Positions 1 to 9,486 are shown, counted from the first letter of the stretch. The stretch is DNA of 64,000 bases from Candidatus Paraburkholderia calva (GCA_001184395.1 LFLF01000002.1:1-64000); one strand, 5' to 3'. Notes: generated by a model from the sequence alone, not told the origin. A program made the numbers and translations.

Positions 1-123
1 AGCGCCGTCGAAGGCATCAACAACACCATCAAAGTCATCAAACGACGCGCTTACGGGTACCGCGACGACGAATACTTCTTCTTGAAAATCCGCGCCGCGT
101 TCCCCGGAAAAGCTCGAGGAACC
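1..123 (+). mobile_element. 3' fragment of an ISL3-family transposase (insertion sequence end)
   Basis: Frame 1 is open from the window edge and reads SAVEGINNTIKVIKRRAYG, then YRDDEYFFLKIRAAFPG. This is the conserved C-terminal signature of the DDE transposases of ISL3-type elements (EGxNNxIKxxKRxxYGxR). No stop codon follows directly; the frame runs on to 267 across the end of the next gene, so the original stop may be lost. The GC-rich run near 103-123 (ccggaaaagctcgaggaacc) could be the right terminal inverted repeat, but the left end lies outside the window. The element sits about 30 bp from the 3' end of the broken aceA gene. Family assignment rests on this short tail only. Confidence 0.6.
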
Positions 124-151
124 TTTTATTTACCGCTCTCCCTGATGCACG

Positions 152-178
152 CCCTCGTTCAAGCGACCTTCCCCTCGT

Positions 179-191
<13 letters not shown>
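152..191. repeat. 20-bp tandem duplication at the 3' end of aceA
   Basis: The unit at 152-171 is repeated at 172-191 with one difference (last base c/t). It carries the final codons and stop of aceA, so on the minus strand the ending lys-val-ala-stop is present twice. The duplication lies just outside the reading frame and is harmless in itself. Confidence 0.9.
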
Positions 192-1420
<1,229 letters not shown>

Positions 1421-1724
1421 GGCGTTTCTCCTTGAGATTGGTTTGAACGACGATTCCAGAGCGATGCTTCCTGATGACTTGAGTATCCTGTGCCGTTCAT
1501 GGCGCGTTCCGTTTGTCCAACTCTTATAATAAACAGCGGCCGTGGAAAAACCCTCGTCAGGGATTTATGGAGATTTTTTAATTCAATATATTCAATGGAT
1601 TGGGTTAATATTTTTACGATGCAAAATGACTTTTTCCATCTTGCAACCGACGAGTTTGTGCCTTGCAGCACATCTTTTGCGAGACAAAAGCTCGTTGCAC
1701 ATCGTGAAAAATAGCGGTTGGACG
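1421..1724. other. Gene-free stretch upstream of aceA
   Basis: No credible coding region is visible. The part next to aceA has the AGGAG ribosome site (about 1428-1432). The middle (1520-1640) is clearly AT-rich for this genome (runs such as ttaattcaatatattcaatg), which fits an old promoter/operator region of aceA reading on the minus strand. I could not pick a convincing -35/-10 pair. Confidence 0.5.
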
Positions 1725-1755
1725 AAAAAACCGATGCGCGAGGGCATCGGTTTTT
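1725..1755 (-). terminator. Rho-independent terminator of rhlE
   Basis: Seven-bp stem ccgatgc (1731-1737) / gcatcgg (1744-1750) with a 6-nt loop, flanked by six A's on the left and five T's on the right. It therefore has a T-run on either strand. It lies 36 bp beyond the rhlE stop on the minus strand, its likely client. Confidence 0.85.
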
Positions 1756-1791
1756 CTGAAGCGGGCGGAGGCGGGGACAACAGCGCCTCCG

Positions 1792-3333
1792 TCAATTGCG
1801 CTTAATCCCCGCGGCGCGGTGCGCGTGCACCATCGCTACGACGCGCGCCGTAGCCGTCGCGCTGGCCGTAGCCACCTTCGAACGATTGCCGCGATAGCCG
1901 CCTTCACGCGAGCCGCCGGCCGGCTTGCCGCCGAATCCGCTGGCGTTGTTCGGGCTGTAGCCGCGGCCGCCACCGTAGCCGCCCGGACGGCCACGGCCGC
2001 CAAAACCTGGCTTCGGCGGCGCCTTGCGCGGCTCGAAACCCGCGACGACGTTTACCGGCAGCGGTGCGCGTACGAAACGCTCGATGCGCTTCAGCGCGCC
2101 CATTTCGGCGTGATGCACGAGGCTTACCGCCGTGCCGCTGCGGCCCGCGCGACCCGTACGGCCGATGCGGTGCACGTAGTCTTCCGCGAACTTCGGCAGA
2201 TCGTAGTTGAACACGTGCGTGATGCCCGGAATGTCGATGCCGCGCGCCGCGACATCGGTCGCGACCAGCACGCGCACGCGACGCTCGCGCAGCGCACGGA
2301 TGGTGCGGTTACGCGCGCCTTGCGGCAGGTCGCCGTGCAGCGCGGCCGATTCGAAACCGGCGTCGGCCAGACGGTTGGCGATGAGGGCGGCATCGCTCTT
2401 GGTCGCCGTGAAGACGATCGCCTGATCGAGGTCGTCGTTGCGCAGCAGATGGTCGAGCAGACGGTCCTTGTGATCGCGGTCATCGACGTAATGCACGGTC
2501 TGCGCAATGTTGCTCTTGGCCTCGAGCTTCTGCACGATCTCGATGCGCTTCGGGTCCTTCAGCAGGCGGCCGGTCAGCGACGAAATCTTGCCGCCGATGG
2601 TCGCCGAGAACAGCAGCGTCTGACGCGTGGCGGGCGTGGCCGCGACGATCGTCTCGATGTCGTCGATGAAGCCCATGTCGAGCATGCGGTCGGCTTCATC
2701 GAGCACTAGCATGTTTAGTTCCGACAGGTCGATGCGGCTGCGCTCCAGATGGTCGAGCAGACGGCCCGGCGTGGCGACGAGGATTTCGGGGTTCTTCGCG
2801 AGCAGCATCAGTTGCTGACCATACGCAACGCCGCCAAGAATGCTGACGGTACGCAGACGGTGCAGATGCTTGCCGTACGTGGTTGCGCCGGTCGAAACCT
2901 GCATCGCGAGTTCGCGCGTTGGCGTGAGCACGAGCAGGTGCGGACGTGCGACCGGCATCGGGTGGCGCGCCGGGCGGCCGTTCGGGTCGCGCGGCTGACG
3001 CGGCTGCTGCGCTTCCTGCTTTTGCAGTTGCGCGAATTTTTCGATGGCGGGCAGCATGAACGCCGCAGTCTTGCCCGAACCGGTCGGGCTAGAGACGAGC
3101 AGGTCGCGGCCGGCGAGCGCGGCGGGAATTGCGCGCTGCTGCACGGGCGTCGGGTTCTGGTAGCCGGCGGCGGTCAGCGCGGAGACGATCTCCGCCGACA
3201 AACCGAGCGATTCAAACGAGGGACCTGCGGGTGTTGCGGATGCTGCCGATGTTTTGTCGGCGAGCACGGGCGCCGTGCCGAGCGCTTGTGCAGCGATGTT
3301 GTCCAACGGGCTAGGAGTAAAGCTCGAAGTCAT
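1792..3333 (-). CDS. rhlE: DEAD-box ATP-dependent RNA helicase RhlE (C-terminal tail frameshifted)
   Basis: RhlE-type cytoplasmic RNA helicase, about 513 aa, acting in ribosome assembly and RNA turnover. Start ATG at 3333 (MTSSFTPSPL...) has AAGGAT just upstream and matches the family; upstream in-frame codons look non-coding. Motifs: SPTGSGKT (about 82-89), PTREL (138-142), DEAD (212-215), SAT (243-245), then HRIGRTGR in the second RecA-like domain, followed by a Gly/Arg-rich tail. Near 1876-1884 the tail changes frame. The other frame holds the expected ending RSFEGGYGQRDGYGARRSDG to a TAA at 1803-1805, consistent with loss of 4 bp from a TTCG repeat. The encoded protein instead ends ...RSKVATASATATARVVAM.... 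Only the disordered tail is changed, so the helicase core should work. Confidence 0.9.
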   Translation of the reverse strand: MTSSFTPSPLDNIAAQALGTAPVLADKTSAASATPAGPSFESLGLSAEIVSALTAAGYQNPTPVQQRAIPAALAGRDLLVSSPTGSGKTAAFMLPAIEKFAQLQKQEAQQPRQPRDPNGRPARHPMPVARPHLLVLTPTRELAMQVSTGATTYGKHLHRLRTVSILGGVAYGQQLMLLAKNPEILVATPGRLLDHLERSRIDLSELNMLVLDEADRMLDMGFIDDIETIVAATPATRQTLLFSATIGGKISSLTGRLLKDPKRIEIVQKLEAKSNIAQTVHYVDDRDHKDRLLDHLLRNDDLDQAIVFTATKSDAALIANRLADAGFESAALHGDLPQGARNRTIRALRERRVRVLVATDVAARGIDIPGITHVFNYDLPKFAEDYVHRIGRTGRAGRSGTAVSLVHHAEMGALKRIERFVRAPLPVNVVAGFEPRKAPPKPGFGGRGRPGGYGGGRGYSPNNASGFGGKPAGGSREGGYRGNRSKVATASATATARVVAMVHAHRAAGIKRN

Positions 3334-3789
3334 ATTGATCCTTGAAGCGGGAAATGAGGCATCGGCGCCAATCGGCATATCCATGTCGTCGGATTCAGCG
3401 AGCGAAGAAACAAGCGAGCAAATCGAAAAACAGGAGCCCTCGCGCGAACGTGCGGCGAGAATCTTTTTTAGAAGCTGTATCGGATACGCCAGGCTCGGAG
3501 AGCGCTGACGTAGCCTGATGCATGACGGGCCGAGAAATCCGCACCGCCATACGCGATGCAAACGACAAGCGGCCTAGCAGGGAAGGGACAGTTTCTAAAC
3601 TGGATTGGGGCAAAACGCTACGGAGCGCCTGAGAAGCCTGTCCCGCCGTGGACGGGCCGTGCGCTCGCTAACAGACGCCAAACAAAAGTATAACCGAATT
3701 TGCTGCATCACGCCACATTTTAACGCATTTCTGCGCTAAGTTCGGGCACGAAGTTGCCGAAACGGCGCGGCTCACCGCAAAAAATGCGC
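3334..3789. promoter_or_regulatory. Long untranslated upstream region of rhlE
   Basis: No gene is supported in these 456 bases. On the minus strand a TATACT -10-like box lies at 3687-3692, without a good -35 at the usual spacing, about 350 nt upstream of the rhlE start. Long 5' leaders are common for cold-inducible DEAD-box helicase genes, so a leader is plausible, but the promoter call is weak. Confidence 0.35.
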
Positions 3790-4052
3790 TTAAACCGCTT
3801 CGCCTCGCTTGAGTGAATCGACCAGTTCGACGTATCGCTGCTTGGCATCGCCGGCGGGCGTGCCTTTCAGGGCGGCCCATGCCTCGTACTTGCCGACGAT
3901 ATCGGTCAGGCCGGGTTTGTGCCGCTCATGTCGCCGCTGCTGCCTTGCTTAAACAGCGCATATAGGCGCAGCAGCGTGAGATTGCCGGGGCGCTCGGGCA
4001 GTTGCGTCATGTCGATCTGAGCTTGCGCGAATTGCTAATCGATATCGGTCAT
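3790..4052 (-). pseudogene. acyl-CoA-binding protein, inactivated
   Basis: Too broken to appear as a long open frame. Read from ATG 4052 (AGGAG seven bases upstream) the conceptual product is MTDID-stop-QFAQAQIDMTQLPERPG, then NLTLLRLYALFKQGSSGD, and, after a shift, KPGLTDIVGKYEAWAALKG, TPAGDAKQRYVELVDSLKRG, with a stop at 3790-3792. This is the four-helix acyl-CoA-binding protein fold (YALFKQ, KYEAWAALKG, Y..LV), which carries long-chain acyl-CoA in the cytosol. Lesions are an in-frame TAG as codon 6 (4035-4037) and a 1-bp deletion near 3917-3921. The full length, about 87 codons, is otherwise kept. Confidence 0.85.
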
Positions 4053-4100
4053 CGAGGCTCCTGCCTTCCTGCCTGTTTTCGGGATGGACCGGGGGATCTT

Positions 4101-4132
4101 AGCAAGTGCACCGCGTAGCAAGTGCACCGCGC
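4101..4132. repeat. 16-bp tandem duplication upstream of tsaB
   Basis: agcaagtgcaccgcgt at 4101-4116 is followed at once by the same unit (last base c) at 4117-4132. It lies in the gap between the broken acyl-CoA-binding protein gene and tsaB, and is non-coding. Confidence 0.9.
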
Positions 4133-4264
4133 ACGGCCAATGGAGGCTTTCTTCGAATCGAGGATGCCTTCGGCAGGTGCGGCGGTTCGACGGCGCCTTT
4201 TCGGAGCGCGCCGCTTGCAGGATTGGCGACGATTCGGTGCGTCTCCCGCATTACAATACGGGCC

Positions 4265-5074
4265 ATGACACGCACCGTACTGCTCGCCCTCGACACCTCG
4301 ACGGAGTTTTGCTCCGCCGCGCTTTTGCTCGCCGATGCCGCTCCGACGGCCGCGGCGCCCGACGACCCGCCTCAATACGAGAACGGGAGCGTGCGCGTCT
4401 GGTTTCGGCACGAAGCGACCGGCGCGGTCTCGAGCACGCGCTTGCTGCCGATGATCCGCGAACTATTCGATGCGGCGGGCGTGACGCTCGCCGCTTGCGA
4501 CGCCATCGCGTTCGGCGCGGGGCCGGGTTCGTTCACCGGCCTGCGTACGGCGACAGGTGTTGCGCAAGGGCTGGCGTTCGGGCTGAACGTGCCGGTCTTG
4601 TCGGTCAGCACGCTCGCCGCGTGCGCGGAGGCCGCGCGCCTGCGGTCGCCGGCGTTGCCCGCGCACGTGCTCGTCGCGCTCGATGCGCGCATGGACGAGG
4701 TCTACTGGGCGCTGTACGAAGCCGAAACCGAGGCCGATTCCGGATCGACGAGCGACTGGCGCACGCTGCATCCCGCCTCACTGGACGCGCCTGCGGCGCT
4801 GCCGCTGCCCGATGCGCCTTTCGCGCTCGCGGGCAACGCTGCCGCTGCGTTCGGCGATCGCCTGCCGGCGCTGGCGGCCGCATCGCACGTCGATGCCGAA
4901 GCGCTGCCGCATGCGCTGCCGGTCGCGCTGATCGGCCTGCGCGCATGGCGTGCCGGGCGCGCGATTGCGGCGCATCAGGCCGCGCCCGAGTACATCCGCA
5001 ACAAGGTCGCGCAGACCACGGCCGAGCGCATGGAAGCGAAGAAGGGCGCGGCAAACGAGGAGGCGCTTCGGTGA
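4265..5074 (+). CDS. tsaB: tRNA threonylcarbamoyladenosine biosynthesis protein TsaB
   Basis: TsaB (269 aa here) is the non-catalytic partner of TsaD in making the t6A37 modification of ANN-decoding tRNAs. The ASKHA fold is shown by LLALDTSTEFCSAAL at the N-terminus and AGPGSFTGLRTATGVAQG at about 85-102. ATG 4265 is chosen because homology begins at MTRTVLLALD; the frame is open further upstream but looks non-coding. Its stop overlaps the GTG start of rimI (GTGA), so the two are translationally coupled, as usual in Burkholderia. The insert at 25-50 (APTAAAPDDPPQYENG) is longer than in the Escherichia coli protein. Confidence 0.92.
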   Translation: MTRTVLLALDTSTEFCSAALLLADAAPTAAAPDDPPQYENGSVRVWFRHEATGAVSSTRLLPMIRELFDAAGVTLAACDAIAFGAGPGSFTGLRTATGVAQGLAFGLNVPVLSVSTLAACAEAARLRSPALPAHVLVALDARMDEVYWALYEAETEADSGSTSDWRTLHPASLDAPAALPLPDAPFALAGNAAAAFGDRLPALAAASHVDAEALPHALPVALIGLRAWRAGRAIAAHQAAPEYIRNKVAQTTAERMEAKKGAANEEALR

Positions 5075-5565
5075 GCGGCGTGCTGCTCGCGGATCGGTAT
5101 CTCACACTGATGACCGAAGCCGATCTCGACGAAGTCGCCGCCGTCGAGAAACTTGCCTACGAGTTTCCGTGGAGCCGCGGCAATTTTCAGGACTCTTTGC
5201 GCAACGGTTATTACGGCGTGTGCCTGCGTCACGTGACCGGCACGCTGATCGGCTATTGCGTGCTGATGCCGGTGGTCGATGAGATGCATCTGCTCAATTT
5301 GTGCGTTGCCCCGTCGGCGCAGCGCGCTGGCGCGGGGCTGACGCTGTTGTGCGAGGCGGTCCGCATCGCACGGGCGGAACGGTTCGAAGGCATGCTGCTC
5401 GAAGTGCGGCCGTCTAATTCGCGCGCGATCCTGCTATATGAGCGCTTCGGTTTCGTCGCGATCGGACGCCGCAAGAACTATTACCCCGCGCGGCATTGCG
5501 TGCGCGAGGACGCAATCGTCATGCGTCTTGTGTTTTCGAAGGAGATTGGGCATGGCGTTCGATGA
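5071..5565 (+). CDS. rimI: ribosomal protein S18-alanine N-acetyltransferase RimI
   Basis: GNAT-family acetyltransferase (164 aa) for the N-terminal alanine of ribosomal protein S18. It starts with GTG at 5071 inside the tsaB stop. GNAT features are LLNLCVAPSAQRAGAGLTLL, the acetyl-CoA binding motif region, and EVRPSNSRAILLYERFGFV, with the family ending GRRKNYYP. Its own last codons overlap the start of the following glycosylase gene. The tsaB-rimI-udg order is conserved in this group. Confidence 0.92.
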   Translation: MSGVLLADRYLTLMTEADLDEVAAVEKLAYEFPWSRGNFQDSLRNGYYGVCLRHVTGTLIGYCVLMPVVDEMHLLNLCVAPSAQRAGAGLTLLCEAVRIARAERFEGMLLEVRPSNSRAILLYERFGFVAIGRRKNYYPARHCVREDAIVMRLVFSKEIGHGVR

Positions 5566-6574
5566 ATTGTTGCTGGACGAACTCGGCATCGGCACGATCT
5601 GGGTGCGGCGGCGCGTGCCGGATGCGGTAGCCGAAGCGGCGCCGGGTGTGGCGAAGCAGGAAGCGCAGGACGATGCTGCGCCCGTGGTGAAAGGGTTTGC
5701 TCAGGCTGATGCGCAAGCGGTTGATATGCAAGCGAACCGAGCCGAAGCGTCCGCGGCGCAACGCGCGGAGCCCGTCGCGCAGGTCGAAGCACCAGTGGCA
5801 AAAACGGTGGCAAAATCTGCAGTCAAGCGCGCGGAGCCTCCCGCGCCATCTGCCGATCCCGAGTTCCCGCCGCTGGACGCCTACGATGATCTTTCCTGGA
5901 CCGACGATCTTGCGATCGACATGCCGTCCATCGCCGATGCGCTGCCGCCGGACGACACCCCCACGCTCGACTGGGAGGCGCTTGCCATGCGCGTGTCGGA
6001 TTGCCAGCGCTGCCGCTTGTGCGAGCGCCGCACCAACACGGTGTTCGGCGTCGGCGATCGCGAGGCCGACTGGATGTTGATCGGCGAAGCGCCTGGCGAA
6101 AACGAAGACAAGCAGGGCGAACCGTTTGTCGGACAGGCGGGCAAGCTGCTCGACAACATGCTGCGTTCGCTGAGCTTGTCGCGCGAAGCGAATGTGTACA
6201 TCGCCAATGTGATCAAGTGCCGGCCGCCCGGCAACCGCAATCCGGAGCTCGACGAGGTCGCCCGCTGCAAGCCGTATCTGCAACGGCAGGTCGCGCTGGT
6301 GAAGCCGAAGGTGATCGTCGCACTCGGGCGTTTCGCGGCGCAGAGTCTGCTCAAGACCGAAGCCAGCATCGCGTCGATGCGCGGCCGCGTGCACGCTTAT
6401 CAGGGCGTGCCGGTGGTCGTCACGTATCACCCGGCGTATCTGTTGCGCAGCCTGCCCGATAAGGCCAAGGCATGGGCCGATCTGTGTCTCGCGCGCGGCG
6501 CGTATCGCGATGCGCTGGAAAAGCTCGGCGTACAACCGTCGGGAGACGATGCCGCGAGGAAGGGCACACGCTGA
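5552..6574 (+). CDS. family 4 (Fe-S) uracil-DNA glycosylase
   Basis: Removes uracil from DNA at the start of base-excision repair. Start ATG 5552 has GGAG at 5541-5544 and overlaps the rimI stop by 14 bp. The first 130 residues are an Ala/Pro/Glu-rich linker typical of the Burkholderia version. The catalytic domain has iron-sulfur cysteines at about 151/154/157 (DCQRCRLC), 223 (IKCRPPGNRNP) and 239, the GEAPG motif at 178-182, and the C-terminal YHPAYLLR. Total 340 aa. This is the family once annotated as a phage DNA polymerase-like protein. All key residues are present and the gene looks intact. Confidence 0.92.
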   Translation: MAFDELLLDELGIGTIWVRRRVPDAVAEAAPGVAKQEAQDDAAPVVKGFAQADAQAVDMQANRAEASAAQRAEPVAQVEAPVAKTVAKSAVKRAEPPAPSADPEFPPLDAYDDLSWTDDLAIDMPSIADALPPDDTPTLDWEALAMRVSDCQRCRLCERRTNTVFGVGDREADWMLIGEAPGENEDKQGEPFVGQAGKLLDNMLRSLSLSREANVYIANVIKCRPPGNRNPELDEVARCKPYLQRQVALVKPKVIVALGRFAAQSLLKTEASIASMRGRVHAYQGVPVVVTYHPAYLLRSLPDKAKAWADLCLARGAYRDALEKLGVQPSGDDAARKGTR

Positions 6575-6577
6575 TTG

Positions 6578-7561
6578 ATGACCGAACTTGCGCGGCTCGT
6601 CGATCGCTTCGAGGACGTGACCGTGCGGGATCTGGCCTGGCTGCTGTTCGCGCCCGACCTGTTGCGCGCGGCCGATGCCGGGGCGCCGCTCGCCGAACCT
6701 TGCGCAAGCGACGGCAAACGCGACGCGGTGCTCGCCTGGCTCGCCCAGCTCGATGCCGCGCTCGACGCCCACACACACAATCCCAAATCCACGCGCTTGG
6801 GCATCTATGCGGAAAGCCTGCTCGAATACTTCACCGCGCACGGACCGCTCACGCGGCTGATTGCGGCGAACGTGCCGTTGCACTGGCAGCGGCGCACCAT
6901 CGGCGAATGCGATTTTCTGCTAGAAGACCATGCGGGCGCGCGCCTGCACTGGGAACTGGCGGTGAAGTTCTATCTGCATATCGGTGGCGTCGTGCCGCAC
7001 CTCGCGCGGCTCTCCGATTACGTCGGGCTACGTCGGGCCGAATCTGCAGGATCGCTTCGACCTGAAACAGGTGTAGCTCGTGACACACCAACTGGCGCTG
7101 ACCGCGCGCAGCGGGTTCGTTGCTTTGGGTTACGAAGGGCCGTGGCAGCCGCAGTTGTTCGTGAAAGGCAGGCTGTTCTATCACGGTCGAACATCCGACC
7201 AGGCCCACGCCGATTCCGCGCCCGAAATCGCCGATGGCCATCTGCGTGGCTGATGGGCGACGGCGTCCGAATGGCATGCCTCGCACGGCGTTGACGGGGA
7301 GGCGTCCATCGACGATCACGCGTGGGTCGTGCAACCGCGCATGGCGTGGCTTGCATCGCGGCGTCTGCTGTCGCTGATGCTGGTCCGCTACTGGCCGAAG
7401 CCGCCGCGATCCGCACGCATCTGGCTGCCATCGCGACGCCGCCGATGGTCGCGTCCTACGTGCGCGACGCCGCGGGAACGTGGTCCGAAGACACGCGCGG
7501 TTTCATCGTGCCGGACAACTGGCCGGAGCGGGCGCGCGCCTTCACGGCGCAGGCGCTTTGA
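6578..7561 (+). pseudogene. DUF1853 family protein, inactivated
   Basis: The N-terminal part (MTELARLVDRFEDVTVRDLA, then LLEYFTAHGPLTRLIAANVP and LHWELAVKFYLH) and the C-terminal part (ASYVRDAAGTWSEDTRGFIV, then PDNWPERARAF) match the DUF1853 family of uncharacterised proteins. Start ATG 6578 directly follows the glycosylase stop. A 10-bp tandem duplication at 7019-7038 shifts the frame inside SDYVG, a TAG follows at 7074-7076, and a TGA appears near 7251 with a further shift before the C-terminal piece. The function of the family is unknown. The broken gene ends seven bases from the convergent thiD. Confidence 0.85.
7019..7038. repeat. 10-bp tandem duplication, frameshifting
   Basis: tacgtcgggc occurs twice back to back (7019-7028, 7029-7038) in the DUF1853 gene. 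Removing one copy restores the reading SDYVGPNLQDRFDLKQ, so this duplication is one direct cause of the frame loss. Confidence 0.92.
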
Positions 7562-7568
7562 AACGCGC

Positions 7569-8411
7569 TTACCACCATCTGAAGAAATGATGTACCGGTC
7601 CCACACCGTGACCGACGTCGAGTTGCGGGCTCGCTTCGATCGCGCCGGTGAGATAGCGCTTGGCTTCGGCGGTCGCGCTGGCGAGATCGCCACTATGCGC
7701 GACCAGCGCCGCGATCGCCGATGACAACGTGCAGCCGGTGCCATGCGTGTTCTTGAGCGGCACGCGCGCGCCGCCGAGCCGCAACGCGCCGTTCGCCTCG
7801 ATCAGCCAGTCGGGGCTATCCGGCGAGGTGAGATGGCCACCCTTCATTAGCACGGCCTTTGCACCGAGCGCGCGCAACGCTTCGCCCTGACGCACCATCG
7901 CGTCTTCGTCGGCCGCGCTCTCCATGCCCAGCAGCGCGGCGACCTCGGGCAGATTCGGCGTGACGATGGTTGCGAGCGGCAGCAATTCGTCGCGCAACGC
8001 GGCGACGGCTTCGGGCGCGAGCAGCGCATGATTGATCTTGGAAATCATCACGGTGTCGAGCACGACATGTTTCGGTTGATAGCGCCGCAACGCCTCGGCG
8101 ACCGCGCGCACGATTCCCGCGTTCGCGAGCATGCCGATCTTGACCGCATCGATACGGATATCGTCGAACACGGCGTCCAGCTGCGCGGTGATGAACGCGG
8201 GCTCCGGCGCATGCACGGCCGTCACGCCGCGCGTATTCTGCGCCGTGAGCGCGGTGATGACCGACAGGCCGTATGCGCCGAGCGCGGAAAACGCCTTCAG
8301 ATCCGCCTGAATGCCCGCGCCGCCGCCTGAATCGGAACCGGCGATGGTCAGCGCGTTCGGGATATGTCTCGTCGCAGCGGTCGAAGAGTTGGATGAGGTC
8401 GAAGCAGTCAT
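7569..8411 (-). CDS. thiD: hydroxymethylpyrimidine / phosphomethylpyrimidine kinase ThiD
   Basis: ThiD phosphorylates HMP and HMP-phosphate to HMP-PP for thiamin synthesis and salvage. The product has 280 aa from ATG 8411. Ribokinase-fold motifs are visible: TIAGSDSGGGAGIQADLK near 22-39 and the anion-hole/base motif KNTHGTGCTLSSAIAA near the C-terminus, with the catalytic Asp before the GC pair conserved as in the family (HGTGC). It is the last gene of a minus-strand thiM-thiE-thiD set and the only intact one. Confidence 0.93.
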   Translation of the reverse strand: MTASTSSNSSTAATRHIPNALTIAGSDSGGGAGIQADLKAFSALGAYGLSVITALTAQNTRGVTAVHAPEPAFITAQLDAVFDDIRIDAVKIGMLANAGIVRAVAEALRRYQPKHVVLDTVMISKINHALLAPEAVAALRDELLPLATIVTPNLPEVAALLGMESAADEDAMVRQGEALRALGAKAVLMKGGHLTSPDSPDWLIEANGALRLGGARVPLKNTHGTGCTLSSAIAALVAHSGDLASATAEAKRYLTGAIEASPQLDVGHGVGPVHHFFRWW

Positions 8412-8422
8412 AACGTGATGAA

Positions 8423-8850
8423 TCAGTAACGGGATTGCGCGATGGTCGCGGCGAGCGCCGCCGCCGCATCGCGCGGATTCGATGCCTTGCAGATCGCGGA
8501 CACCACCGCGATGCCGGCGGCCGCACACGCATCACGTCGGCGGCGTTGTCGGCCTGAATGCCGCCGATGGCGACTGTCGGATAGCGCGCGGGCGCGGATC
8601 GCCGCGATTCCGTTGATACCGTAGGGCGCGGACGCGTCGGTCTTGGTGGGCATTGCCCAGACCGGACCCGCGCCCCTAGTCGACGACGCCATCGAAGCGG
8701 TCGGCCGCTTCGGCCTCGGCGAGATTCGACACCGACAGGCCGATCAGCGCGTCGGGACCGAGCATTTTGCGCGTGACGTCGGCGGGCAGATCGCGCTGAC
8801 TGACATGCACGCCATCCGCGCCGACAAAGGCGGCGACGGTTGCCGACAGC
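8423..8850 (-). pseudogene. thiE: thiamine-phosphate synthase ThiE, 5'-truncated and frameshifted remnant
   Basis: The preserved C-terminal two thirds read GADGVHVSQRDLPADVTRKM, then LGPDALIGLSVSNLAEAEAA, then GPVWAMPTKTDASAPYGING and AAGIAVVSAICKASNP. These are the ThiE (TIM barrel, joins HMP-PP to the thiazole phosphate) GADGVHVxQxDLP, P(T)xTK and GIAVVSAI elements. The start and first beta/alpha units are absent: the sequence runs in frame out of thiM near 8840. Further frame changes occur near 8680 and in 8520-8620. The stop at 8423-8425 is followed by thiD 11 bp later. Burkholderia genomes usually have another thiE with thiC/thiG, which is not in this window. Confidence 0.82.
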
Positions 8851-9137
8851 GCGATCACGCGTTTGCCGTCGGTGACGTAATTCGTAGCGCCGGTGACCGC
8901 GACGATCGCCTGCGTTTTCAGCGCGAGGACCTGTGCGGCGTCGAGCGCGTTGTCCGTCGCCGCAGTGCTGTCAACGCCGCGGCCGCTCGCTGCGCCGCTG
9001 GACAGGCTGATGATCTCCGACGCGTTGCCGCGTATCACGGCAGGTTTCGCATCCAGCAGACCGAACGTGACGGCGGGTGCGAAACGACAGCGGACCGACC
9101 ACGACCGGATCGAGTACCCACGGCTTGCCGGCATCGC

Positions 9138-9157
9138 GCGCGGCGTCGCGCGGCGTC
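9138..9157. repeat. 10-bp tandem duplication, frameshifting
   Basis: gcgcggcgtc at 9138-9147 is repeated exactly at 9148-9157, inside thiM. One copy would give the expected LAVDAARDAGKP on the minus strand. Confidence 0.88.
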
Positions 9158-9314
9158 GACGGCGAGGCGGATGGCGCGTGCCTGCAGTTCTCGTCGAGCG
9201 TGCCGAGATTGACGGACAGCGCGTTGGCGAGCGGCGCGAACTCGGCGACTTCCGGCGCGCGACGAGCATCGTGGGCGCGGCGCCGATCGCGAGCAGCACG
9301 TTGGTGGTGAAATT

Positions 9315-9342
9315 GGTGACGATGAGATGGTGACGATGAGAT
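9315..9342. repeat. 14-bp tandem duplication, frameshifting
   Basis: ggtgacgatgagat at 9315-9328 is repeated exactly at 9329-9342, inside thiM. One copy would give the expected CLTNLIVTNFTTNVLL on the minus strand. Confidence 0.95.
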
Positions 9343-9486
9343 TCGTCAGGCAATGCACGAGCGGCGCGCCGGAGCGTATCCGCGTGACATGGGAAAAGAA
9401 ATCGGCTGAGAGCATGATCGAGAAAGATTAGCCGATCCGTGCCCAGAATGTGACTTCATCGCGGCAAAAAGCGTGAAGCGCGACGC

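Larger units (their letters stand above)
8835..9415 (-). pseudogene. thiM: hydroxyethylthiazole kinase ThiM, frameshifted and 3'-truncated
   Basis: ThiM phosphorylates hydroxyethylthiazole in thiamin salvage. ATG 9415 gives MLSADFFSHVTRIRSGAPLV and HCLTNLIVT, then a 14-bp tandem duplication (9315-9342) shifts the frame. NFTTNVLLAIGAAPTMLVAR resumes in another frame, a 10-bp duplication (9138-9157) sits in LAVDAARDAGKP, and VTFGLLDAKPAVIRGNASEI plus QAIVAVTGATNYVTDGKRVI close the ThiM part. The conserved C-terminal half (the GCT... substrate region) is missing because a deletion joins thiM in frame to thiE. It lies 71 bp downstream of lplT; no thiamin-pyrophosphate riboswitch is seen in that gap. 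Confidence 0.85.

Noticed and set aside
9416-9486. Thiamin-pyrophosphate riboswitch upstream of thiM
   Set aside because: The gap to lplT is only 71 bp and shows no conserved THI-box sequence.
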